From: an uncultured bacterium
Lineage (GTDB): Bacteria; Bacillota; Negativicutes; Acidaminococcales; Acidaminococcaceae
Assembly: GCA_905215645.1 (NCBI GenBank)
Contig: CAJMQS010000028.1
Span: forward strand, 1 to 27,128
Direction of reading: 5' to 3'
Length of the DNA stretch: 27,128 bases
In this document: piece after piece, positions 13,685 through 20,492 of the stretch
Numbering within the stretch: the first letter of the stretch is position 1
Layout: every line of letters starts with the position of its first letter
The notes under the pieces: generated by a model
Told to the model about the DNA's origin: nothing
What the model saw: the letters and a program-made list of their open reading frames with translations, nothing else
Databases searched by the model: none
Made by a program: the position numbers and the translations under genes

Positions 13685-14983
13685 ATGACCAAGAAGGAGT
13701 TGTGGGAAAGTTACCGGTTTCCGCTGATCCTCCTGGGAGGTATCGTCCTGGGAGCCATCATCGGGATCGTCTTTGGGAAACAGGCAACGGTCCTGAAACC
13801 CCTGGGTGATATCTTCATCAACCTGATGTTCACCATTGTGGTTCCCATGGTCTTTGTGTCCATCGCCACCGCTGTCGGGAGCATGCTGAACCTGAAACGT
13901 CTGGGCAAGATCTTGGGCAGCCTGATCTTCACCTTCATCGTCACCGGCATGTTTGCCGCTGCCCTGGTGCTGGTGGTAGTGAACATCTGGCCCCCGGCTG
14001 CCAACACCACCGTGCAGCTCACTGCCGGGAAGGTGGGCAAGACCCTGTCCGCCGGGCAGATGTTCGTCCAGACCCTGACGGTGGATGACTTTGTAGGCCT
14101 GTTCAGCCGGAAGAACATGCTGCCCAACATTGTGGCAGCCATTGCCATGGGGATCGCCATGAGCATGTGCGGCGGGGCAGAATCCCCCGTAGGGAAATTC
14201 ATGGCCAACCTGAATGACATCATCATGAAACTGGTGAACATGATCATGAAGCTGGCCCCCATCGGCCTGGGTGCCTACTTCGCCAACCTGGTGGGGGAAT
14301 ACGGTCCCCAGCTGATCGGTGACTACGGCCGGACCATGGCCATCTACTACCCCATGTGCGTGGTGTATGCCATCATCTTCTTCACCGGTTATGCCTACTA
14401 TGCAGGGGGCAGCCGGGGGGTCAAAGCCTTCTGGGGCCACATCCTGAAGCCGGCGGTCACCGCCTTCGGCACCCAGAGCTCCTGTGCCGCCATCCCGGCC
14501 AACATGGAAGCCTGTGACGAAATCGGGGTTCCCGAAGACATCTACGACATCGTCCTGCCCCTGGGCGCCACCATGCACATGGATGGTTCCGTCCTCAGCT
14601 CCATCATCAAGATCGCCTTCCTGTTTGAAATCTTCGGCATGCCCTTCACCGGGGTGGATGTGTACGCCAAAGCCATTGCCGTATCCATCCTCAGTGCCTT
14701 CGTCCTGTCCGGGGCTCCCGGAGGCGGCATGGTAGGCGAAATGCTCATTGTCAGCCTGTTCGGCTTCCCCCAGGAAGCATTCCCCATTATCGTGACCATC
14801 GGTTACCTGGTTGACCCCATGGCCACCTGCCTGAACTCTTCCGGCGATACCGTGGCTTCCATGATGATCAGCCGGATGGTGGAAGGCAAAGGCTGGATGG
14901 ACAAAAAGACCGACCGGAAAACCGATCCGGAAAAAGCCGCCATTGCTGCCCAGATCGGCGGATGCGACTGCGGGAACAAATAA
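13685..14983 (+). CDS. DAACS-family amino acid:cation symporter, probably neutral substrate
   Basis: A 432-aa membrane carrier of the dicarboxylate/amino acid:cation symporter (GltP/TcyP/SstT) family. It has eight helices and two hairpins, with FGTQSSCAAIP as hairpin 1 tip, GATMHMDGS in the seventh helix, and DPMATCLNSSGD in the eighth. In GltPh the eighth helix carries Asp394 and Arg397, the latter binding the substrate side-chain carboxylate. Here Asp377 is kept but the Arg position is Ala380, arguing against glutamate or aspartate and for a neutral amino acid such as serine, cysteine or cystine. The tail ends GGCDCGNK, a possible metal- or thiol-reactive pair. It follows patB by 15 nt. Confidence 0.9.
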   Translation: MTKKELWESYRFPLILLGGIVLGAIIGIVFGKQATVLKPLGDIFINLMFTIVVPMVFVSIATAVGSMLNLKRLGKILGSLIFTFIVTGMFAAALVLVVVNIWPPAANTTVQLTAGKVGKTLSAGQMFVQTLTVDDFVGLFSRKNMLPNIVAAIAMGIAMSMCGGAESPVGKFMANLNDIIMKLVNMIMKLAPIGLGAYFANLVGEYGPQLIGDYGRTMAIYYPMCVVYAIIFFTGYAYYAGGSRGVKAFWGHILKPAVTAFGTQSSCAAIPANMEACDEIGVPEDIYDIVLPLGATMHMDGSVLSSIIKIAFLFEIFGMPFTGVDVYAKAIAVSILSAFVLSGAPGGGMVGEMLIVSLFGFPQEAFPIIVTIGYLVDPMATCLNSSGDTVASMMISRMVEGKGWMDKKTDRKTDPEKAAIAAQIGGCDCGNK

Positions 14984-14987
14984 AATC

Positions 14988-14996
14988 TGATATAAT
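14988..14996 (+). promoter_or_regulatory. Extended -10 promoter before glutaredoxin-like gene
   Basis: TGATATAAT begins 5 bases after the symporter stop codon, giving a leader of about 30 nt. The downstream genes can thus be expressed apart from ridA-patB. Confidence 0.6.
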
Positions 14997-15034
14997 ACCT
15001 GTGAACCTGTATCCAACAAAAGGAGAGATGACTT

Positions 15035-15286
15035 ATGCAGATCAAAGTAATCGGCAGCCACTGCTGCCCCGACACCCTCTATGCCCTGAACCAGCTGGCA
15101 GCTGCCGGCGCGGAAATCGACTTTGTGGATATCCTGGCCAGCCATGCTGATCTGAAACAGTACCTGGCCCTCCGGGACAGCGACCCGCTGTACGCTGAAA
15201 TCCGGGGCACCGAACGTCTGGGGATCCCCTGCTTCATCAAAGAAGATGGCAGCAAGACCCTGGATCTGAAGCAAGTGTTGAAGTAA
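15035..15286 (+). CDS. Glutaredoxin-related protein (COG4545-like) with CPDT site
   Basis: An 83-aa thioredoxin-fold protein. Strand 1 (IKVIGS) leads to the active-site region His9-Cys10-Cys11-Pro-Asp-Thr14. The related family normally has CPDC, so the resolving cysteine is Thr and an extra Cys precedes the nucleophile. The later FVDI, LRDSDPLYAEIR and cis-proline GIPCF segments (Cys66) match the family. It could be a monothiol glutaredoxin, a persulfide handler, or a Cys10-Cys11 vicinal-thiol protein; the sequence does not decide. AAAGGAGAG lies before the ATG. It sits in a sulfur amino acid gene cluster with its own promoter. Confidence 0.8.
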   Translation: MQIKVIGSHCCPDTLYALNQLAAAGAEIDFVDILASHADLKQYLALRDSDPLYAEIRGTERLGIPCFIKEDGSKTLDLKQVLK

Positions 15287-15291
15287 AGAAT

Positions 15292-15319
15292 GTCAGCGGT
15301 CAGCTGACAACGGTCAGCG
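15292..15319. repeat. Four tandem degenerate heptamers
   Basis: Exact 7-bp register: GTCAGCG, GTCAGCT, GACAACG, GTCAGCG. The array starts 5 bases after the glutaredoxin-like stop codon; a palindrome GTCAGCTGAC (15299-15308) arises at a unit junction. Confidence 0.75.
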
Positions 15320-15330
15320 GCCGAAGGAGA

Positions 15331-15354
15331 GGACCCGCCTTTTGGGGCGGGTCC
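15331..15354 (+). terminator. GC-rich hairpin, possible attenuator
   Basis: GGACCCGCC (15331-15339) pairs with GGCGGGTCC (15346-15354), 6-nt loop, followed by TTACC only. It lies 30 nt before the next start codon; with so few Ts it may be a weak terminator or attenuator. Confidence 0.45.
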
Positions 15355-15383
15355 TTACCAATAAAACGAAGGAGATCACAACC

Positions 15384-16685
15384 ATGCATGCTTTGACCCA
15401 ACTGATCCGTGAGGATATGAAACCGGCCCTGGGGGTGACGGAACCTGGAGCCATTGCCCTGGCGGTTTCCACCGCCTGCCGCCATCTGCCGGAAAAACCG
15501 GAGAAGGTGGAGCTGTTCCTGAACAGCGGCATCTACAAAAACGCATTTACCTGCGGCATCCCCGGCACCAGCCATGTGGGGAACGCCTATGCGGCAGCCC
15601 TGGGAGCCCTGGCGGCGGACCCGGACAAAGGGCTTTTGTGTCTGGACGGGATCACGGAGGAGGATGTGAAGGCAGCGGAAGCCATGGTAAAGGCTGGGAA
15701 GATCGCCGTCCACATGAGCGAAATCACCAGCCGAATCTCCATTGAAGCCCGGGTGGCTGCCGGGAGCTGCAGTGCTACCTGCCTGATCCGGGATGCCCAC
15801 ACCAACATCGTAAAGGTAACGGAAAATGGCCGGACGGTGCTGGACAAAACATCTGCCCTCCAAGAGGAGGAGGGGACGGAACAGGTGCCAGTGATCCACC
15901 GGTATACCCTGGCCCAGCTGGCGGACTACGCCCGGACCGTGCCTCTGGATGAGATTTCCTTCATCCGGGAAGCCTTCACCATGAACATGGCTCTGTTCCA
16001 GGAAGGACTGGACAGTACCCGGACCACCTTTGCCCGGGTGCTCCTGGCCATGAACGGGGGGAAGGTGTTCTCTGAAGATGTGGTGAAGACCGCGGCCCTT
16101 ATCTGCAACGGTGCCATCGAAGCCCGGGTCATCGGCCTGGACAAGCCTGCCATGAGCATCACCGGTTCCGGGGCCCACGGGATTATCGCCACCCTGCCTC
16201 TCTATGCGTATTACAAAGTGGAAAAATGCAGTGAGGAACAGCTGCTCCGGGCCACGGCCTTGAGCTATCTGATCTGCATGTACATCAAGGAATATTCCGG
16301 CAAGCTGTCCGCCTTCTGCGGCTGCGCCATTGCTGCCGGTACCGGTGCCGCCTGTGCCCTGGTGTTCCTGAAGGGCGGAGATGTGGACGCCATGACAAAA
16401 GCCCTCAACAACATGGCCAGTTCCATTACCGGCATGATCTGCGATGGAGGCAACCAGGGCTGTGTCATGAAGGGCATGACGGCGGTGGAAATGGCCTTTG
16501 CTTCGGCAGCCCTGGCCATGGATGATGCCTATATCTTCGATGCCCATGGGATCAACGGGACCACCCCGGAAGAAACCATGAAGAATATGGGACGGATCGC
16601 CTCTCCCGGCATGACGGGAACGGAAAAAACCATTGTGGACATTCTCCAGGACAAGAACCAAAGCGGGAAAAAGGAGGAAGACTGA
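15384..16685 (+). CDS. UPF0597 (L-cysteine desulfidase-like) protein lacking the Cys25 equivalent
   Basis: A 433-aa member of the serine dehydratase-alpha/UPF0597 family, whose known members are [4Fe-4S] L-cysteine desulfidases. Three cysteines fit the cluster pattern: Cys312 (SAFCGC), Cys353 and Cys360 (ICDGGNQGC). The fourth conserved cysteine of the GCTEP motif is replaced by Val18 (GVTEP), and the NSGSGNQG loop reads ITGSGAHG. The enzyme may therefore act on another beta-substituted amino acid. ATG 15384 with AAGGAG upstream is used; ATG 15342 would start inside the preceding hairpin. It forms a tight set with a GNAT gene and a canonical paralogue. Confidence 0.85.
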   Translation: MHALTQLIREDMKPALGVTEPGAIALAVSTACRHLPEKPEKVELFLNSGIYKNAFTCGIPGTSHVGNAYAAALGALAADPDKGLLCLDGITEEDVKAAEAMVKAGKIAVHMSEITSRISIEARVAAGSCSATCLIRDAHTNIVKVTENGRTVLDKTSALQEEEGTEQVPVIHRYTLAQLADYARTVPLDEISFIREAFTMNMALFQEGLDSTRTTFARVLLAMNGGKVFSEDVVKTAALICNGAIEARVIGLDKPAMSITGSGAHGIIATLPLYAYYKVEKCSEEQLLRATALSYLICMYIKEYSGKLSAFCGCAIAAGTGAACALVFLKGGDVDAMTKALNNMASSITGMICDGGNQGCVMKGMTAVEMAFASAALAMDDAYIFDAHGINGTTPEETMKNMGRIASPGMTGTEKTIVDILQDKNQSGKKEED

Positions 16686-16686
16686 T

Positions 16687-17181
16687 ATGGAAATTCGCTG
16701 TGCAAGACCCCAGGATGTGGACGCCATCGCCAACCTGGAAGCCACCTGCTTCCCTCAGGCAGAAGCAGCTACCCGGAAATCCATTGCGGACCGTGTGAAG
16801 GCCTATCCCAATCACTTTTTCCTCCTGTGGGACGGGGAGCAGCTGGTCTCCTTTGTGAACGGGCTGGTGACGGATCATCCGGATCTCACCGACGAAATGT
16901 ATGAAAAAGCGGACATGCATCAGGAAGACGGGGCCTGGCAGATGATCTTCGGGGTGGACACGGATCCCCACCGCCGGAAACAGGGCCTGGCCGGAGAGGT
17001 GCTGGAAAAATTCATCGATGCGGCCCAGGCGGAGGGCCGGCAGGGAGTGGTGCTCACTTGCAAGGATCGACTGGTCCACTATTATGCCAAATTCGGTTTT
17101 GTGGATGAAGGCATCTCCGATTCCACCCACGGGGATGTGGTGTGGCACCAGATGCGGCTGACTTTCAATCGGAAGAAATAA
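16687..17181 (+). CDS. GNAT-family N-acetyltransferase
   Basis: A 164-aa acetyl-CoA-dependent acyltransferase. N-terminal EIRCARPQDVDAIANLEATCFP is the usual first strand and helix. The CoA-binding core is FGVDTDPHRRKQGLAGEVL at about 97-115 (R-x-x-G-x-A type loop), and the C-terminal YYAKFGFVDEG is the standard GNAT tail. It resembles the amino acid/arylalkylamine acetyltransferase branch. ATG 16687 starts one base after the upstream stop, with AAGGAGG overlapping the end of that gene. Lying between two desulfidase-like genes, it might acetylate cysteine, an S-conjugate or a related amine; this is inference from position. Confidence 0.85.
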   Translation: MEIRCARPQDVDAIANLEATCFPQAEAATRKSIADRVKAYPNHFFLLWDGEQLVSFVNGLVTDHPDLTDEMYEKADMHQEDGAWQMIFGVDTDPHRRKQGLAGEVLEKFIDAAQAEGRQGVVLTCKDRLVHYYAKFGFVDEGISDSTHGDVVWHQMRLTFNRKK

Positions 17182-17193
17182 GGGGAGACTAAA

Positions 17194-18510
17194 ATGGAAA
17201 AGACGGATAAAAGATATCAGACCTATGTACAGATCCTGAAGGAAGAACTGGTGCCGGCCATGGGCTGCACCGAACCCATCGCCATCGCCTATGCAGCAGC
17301 CAAAGCCCGGGAGATCCTGGGCGCACTGCCGGACAAAGTGGAAATCGGCGTAAGCGGCAACATCATCAAGAACGTAAAGAGCGTAGTGGTGCCCAACACC
17401 GATGGCTTGAAAGGCATCCAGGCGGCAGCCGCCGCCGGGATCGTAGGAGGCAAATCCGAAAAGCAGCTGGAAGTCATTGCGGAAGTGACCCCGGAACAGA
17501 AGCGGAACATGAAAGACTTCCTGAAGGACGTGCCCATCCAGGTGGAGGCTGTAGACAACGGCCTGATCTTTGACATCATCGTCAAGCTCCACAAGGGAGA
17601 CCATTCTTCCCTGGTACGGATCGCCCAGTACCACACCAACATCGTCCTGATCCAAAAGGATGAAAAGACCCTTTACGAAGCCAAGAAAGACGGAGGCGCC
17701 GGCTGCCAGGATGAAACCAAGGAAGTGGGTCTGGCGGACAAGAACCTGCTGAACATCAGGGACATCCTGGATTTTGCCAACACCTGCGACATCGAAGACG
17801 TGAAACCCATGCTGGACCCTCAGATCCAGTGCAACACTGCCATCTCGGAAGAAGGGCTCCTGGGGAACTACGGGGCCAACATCGGTTCCGTGCTGCTGAA
17901 GACCTACGGCAGCGATATCAAGAACCGGGCGGTGGCCAAGGCGGCGGCCGGGTCCGATGCCCGGATGAACGGCTGCGAACTGCCGGTGGTGATCAATTCC
18001 GGAAGTGGCAACCAGGGCATCACCGTGTCCGTACCTGTCATCGAATACGCCAAGGAGCTGAATGTTTCCAAGGAAAAATTGTACCGGGCACTCACCCTGT
18101 CCAACCTAATCGCCATCCATGAAAAGACCGGCATCGGTCGGCTGTCCGCCTACTGCGGGGCCGTTAGTGCCGGGTGCGCCGCCGGCTGCGGCATTGCCTA
18201 TCTCCATGGGGAAGGCTATGATGCCATCTCCCATACCTTGGTCAATTCTCTGGCCATTGTGTCCGGGATCATCTGTGATGGGGCCAAGGCTTCCTGCGCC
18301 GCCAAGATCGCTTCCAGCGTGGAAGCGGGGCTCCTGGGCTACTCCATGTACAAGAGCGGCAACGAGTTCAAGAGCGGAGACGGCATCGTGAACAACGGAG
18401 TGGAAGCCACCATCCGCAACGTCAGCCAGCTGGGCCGGGAAGGCATGCGGGAAACCGACAAGGAGATCATCAAGATCATGCTGGCTCCCCAGCCGGAAGA
18501 AAAAGAATAA
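17194..18510 (+). CDS. cyuA: L-cysteine desulfidase (UPF0597/CyuA family)
   Basis: A 438-aa enzyme likely to convert L-cysteine to sulfide, ammonia and pyruvate via 2-aminoacrylate with a [4Fe-4S] cluster. All family signatures are present: GCTEP with Cys25, SGNIIKN near 54, NSGSGNQG, SAYCGAVSAG with Cys321, and ICDGAKASC with Cys361 and Cys368. The spacing of the last three (40 and 7) equals that of the cluster cysteines described for the Methanocaldococcus enzyme. Serine or threonine dehydration is a possible alternative activity. GGGGAG is 6-7 nt before the ATG and the gap from the GNAT gene is 12 nt. A strong terminator follows. Confidence 0.85.
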   Translation: MEKTDKRYQTYVQILKEELVPAMGCTEPIAIAYAAAKAREILGALPDKVEIGVSGNIIKNVKSVVVPNTDGLKGIQAAAAAGIVGGKSEKQLEVIAEVTPEQKRNMKDFLKDVPIQVEAVDNGLIFDIIVKLHKGDHSSLVRIAQYHTNIVLIQKDEKTLYEAKKDGGAGCQDETKEVGLADKNLLNIRDILDFANTCDIEDVKPMLDPQIQCNTAISEEGLLGNYGANIGSVLLKTYGSDIKNRAVAKAAAGSDARMNGCELPVVINSGSGNQGITVSVPVIEYAKELNVSKEKLYRALTLSNLIAIHEKTGIGRLSAYCGAVSAGCAAGCGIAYLHGEGYDAISHTLVNSLAIVSGIICDGAKASCAAKIASSVEAGLLGYSMYKSGNEFKSGDGIVNNGVEATIRNVSQLGREGMRETDKEIIKIMLAPQPEEKE

Positions 18511-18553
18511 AAAAACTGCTGCAAGTGTGATCGATACACTTGCAGCAGTTTTT
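18511..18553. terminator. Bidirectional terminator, cyuA / nicotinamidase-like gene
   Basis: An 18-bp perfect stem, AAAAACTGCTGCAAGTGT (18511-18528) with its complement (18536-18553), 7-nt loop, with A-run before and T-run after. It is suited to both convergent genes. Confidence 0.92.
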
Positions 18554-19083
18554 TATTCCACTACGATCTGGCAGCTTTTCATGGTTTCCAGGGCCGCATG
18601 ATGGCTTTCCGGTGTGACTCCGGCACAGCAGCGGCTGTCCACTCGGATTTCCACTTCTGGCAGAGCCGCCTTCAGCAGCAGTGCATTGCTCACCACACAG
18701 ATGTCCGTACACAGACCGATCAGCTCGATGCTGCTGATGGACTGTTTCCGGTCCAGTTCCTGGAGAGTTTCCGCCAGCTTCACCGAACCGAAAGAAGGCT
18801 TTTGGATCACGGGCCAGTGGTGTTCCTGCTGGAGCTTTTCCAGCCCGGGGATCAGCCGCCAGCCCGGCGTCCCTTTGATACAATGTTTCACCGGCAGCCG
18901 GCGGCCTTCCTGGGTCTCCAGATAATCTGTGCCATGGGTGTCCTGGGTGAAAATCACCTTCCCAGGGAAGGCAGCCACTTTTTTCAGGACTGCCGGAGTA
19001 ATGGCCTGGGCCGCTTCTGACCCCAGGCTGCCGCCTACAAAGTCATTCTGCATATCGACTACGATTAAAAATCGGTTTTCCAT
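18553..19083 (-). CDS. Isochorismatase-family cysteine hydrolase, nicotinamidase-like
   Basis: A 176-aa cytosolic amidase of the isochorismatase fold. The catalytic triad is visible as Asp10 (VVDMQNDF), Lys95 (QKPSFGS) and Cys129 (GLCTDICVVSN), and a QDTH segment (47-50) resembles the nicotinamidase metal site. Length and motifs best fit nicotinamidase/pyrazinamidase-type enzymes, which deamidate nicotinamide to nicotinate for NAD salvage, though several amidases share the triad. The ATG at 19083 has AAAGGA about 11 nt upstream, partly inside a heptamer repeat array. It follows the CorC-type gene by 35 nt on the same strand. Confidence 0.85.
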   Translation of the reverse strand: MENRFLIVVDMQNDFVGGSLGSEAAQAITPAVLKKVAAFPGKVIFTQDTHGTDYLETQEGRRLPVKHCIKGTPGWRLIPGLEKLQQEHHWPVIQKPSFGSVKLAETLQELDRKQSISSIELIGLCTDICVVSNALLLKAALPEVEIRVDSRCCAGVTPESHHAALETMKSCQIVVE

Positions 19084-19096
19084 GCCAACACATCCT

Positions 19097-19131
19097 TTCG
19101 CTCTTCACGCTTTACTCTTTACTCTTCGCTA
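19097..19131. repeat. Five tandem degenerate heptamers
   Basis: Exact 7-bp register on plus: TTCGCTC, TTCACGC, TTTACTC, TTTACTC, TTCGCTA. The array spans the stop codon of the CorC-type gene and reaches the ribosome binding site of the next gene. Confidence 0.75.
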
Positions 19132-20417
19132 TCTTTTTTCTTCTCCGGCCGCACTTCCACGATGATTTCCTGGACCCGGTGCTCATTGGCCTGGGTCACG
19201 GTCACATGGAGGTTCCGGCAGTCAAAGGTATCCCCTTTCTTGGGGATGGTTTCCAGGGTATCCACCACCCAGCCGCTGATGGAATTGTTTTCCAGCCCGT
19301 AATCGTCGATATCCAGATCCAGGTATTTAAACAGATCGAACAGGTTGGCGTTCTGGGAATTGGAAGAGCAGGAAACCAGATACCGATTCTTGCCCAGTTT
19401 CCGGAAAGAAGAAACAGCTTTGTCGTGTTCATCCCAGATTTCTCCCACCAGCTCTTCCACAATGTCTTCGGTGGTCACCAAACCTCGGACCGTGCCATAG
19501 CTGTCCATCACCATGGCCATTTCTACCTTGGCTTCCTGCAGGGTCTTCAGCACTCGGGAAATTTTGGTGGACTGGTGGACCAGGGCCGCCTTTTTAATCT
19601 GCTTTTTCAGGTCGAAATGAGGATCCTGGAGATAGGCCGCAAAGAAATCCTTGGCGTGGAGGACTCCGATGATTTCACTGTAGTCATCCTTGAACACCGG
19701 CAGCCGGGAAAAACCATGGCCGCTGAACAGCTTCAGGGCTTCTTCCTTTCCTTCAGAAATATCCATGGCCACCATGTCCACCCGGGGGGTCATGATTTCC
19801 CGTACCCGGATATCACTGAACTCAATGGCACTTTTGATCAGCTGGCTGTCCTGTTTGTTGATGCCGCCGCCGCTTTCCACTTCGTCCACCATCAGCAGCA
19901 GTTCATCTTCCGTAGCATACTTATGGGAGACTTTTTTGCGCAGGCAGCGGTTAAAGGCGCTTTTCAGCAGCCGGAACAGGAAATTCAGCGGGGTGAACAG
20001 GAGTACCAGTATACTGAGCAGGCCGGAGCAGTCCATGGCGTATTTTTCCGGTGCATCACTGGCGACACTTTTCGGGATCACTTCTCCAAAGATCAGGATC
20101 ACGATGGTGGTGAAAACGGTAGCCAGGGCCAGGCCGGATGGACCGAAAGCTGCTGTGGAGACGGCAGCTGCCAGGGATGCGGTGGCGATGTTCACTACAT
20201 TGTTCCCAATCAGGATGGTGGACAGGGCATCGTCGAAATGGTTCAGCAGCCGAAGGGCTTTCCGGGCTTTTTTGCTGCCTCCTTTGGCCAGGTTCTTCAG
20301 CCGCAGCTTATTGGAACCGGTGAGAGCTGTTTCCGAGGCAGAAAAAAAGGCTGAAAAAGAGATAAAGACAATCAGAATCAGCGTCAGCGCTGTAGTCGGG
20401 ATATGCAAAGAATCCAT
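19119..20417 (-). CDS. CNNM/CorC-type membrane protein (DUF21, CBS pair, CorC_HlyC)
   Basis: A 432-aa protein of the 'hemolysin family', now linked mainly to Mg2+ or Co2+ efflux. DUF21 membrane domain at about 1-190, with the SASETALTGSNKLRL and GNNVVNIATAS segments and EVIPKS near 113. CBS pair at about 205-325, starting at REIMTPRVDMVAMD and including DIVEELVGEIWDE. CorC_HlyC domain at about 340-425. The ATG at 20417 has GGAGG 12 nt upstream and a good promoter. The last codons and stop (Asp-Ser-Glu-Glu-stop) fall in a heptamer array, so the C-terminus may vary between strains. The nicotinamidase-like gene is next in the operon. Confidence 0.92.
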   Translation of the reverse strand: MDSLHIPTTALTLILIVFISFSAFFSASETALTGSNKLRLKNLAKGGSKKARKALRLLNHFDDALSTILIGNNVVNIATASLAAAVSTAAFGPSGLALATVFTTIVILIFGEVIPKSVASDAPEKYAMDCSGLLSILVLLFTPLNFLFRLLKSAFNRCLRKKVSHKYATEDELLLMVDEVESGGGINKQDSQLIKSAIEFSDIRVREIMTPRVDMVAMDISEGKEEALKLFSGHGFSRLPVFKDDYSEIIGVLHAKDFFAAYLQDPHFDLKKQIKKAALVHQSTKISRVLKTLQEAKVEMAMVMDSYGTVRGLVTTEDIVEELVGEIWDEHDKAVSSFRKLGKNRYLVSCSSNSQNANLFDLFKYLDLDIDDYGLENNSISGWVVDTLETIPKKGDTFDCRNLHVTVTQANEHRVQEIIVEVRPEKKKDSEE

Positions 20418-20447
20418 GAGATTACACTTCCTCCGTATGTTACTGAT

Positions 20448-20476
20448 ATTATAGGAGAAAGTATGACAGTGGTCAA
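20448..20476 (-). promoter_or_regulatory. Promoter of CorC-type gene
   Basis: Minus strand: -35 TTGACC (20471-20476), 17-bp spacer, -10 TATAAT (20448-20453). Confidence 0.7.
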
Positions 20477-20492
20477 TGTTCTATGCTATAAT
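20463..20492 (+). promoter_or_regulatory. Possible rightward promoter inside ygjP-like gene start
   Basis: ATGACA (20463-20468), 18-bp spacer, TATAAT (20487-20492). It overlaps the leftward promoter. If used, transcription would begin near 20499, just 3 nt before ATG 20502, and the mRNA would be nearly leaderless. Confidence 0.45.

Noticed and set aside
12359..15274. A 971-codon open frame on the minus strand across ridA, patB and the symporter
   Set aside because: It is antisense to three clearly recognised genes, its product is rich in His, Gly, Gln and Asp with no domain, and it has no ribosome binding site. Strong codon bias on the real strand removes stops from this frame.
15300..17655. 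Long minus-strand frames (481 and 367 codons) opposite the UPF0597 and GNAT genes
   Set aside because: Same codon-bias shadow, low-complexity products, no initiation signals.
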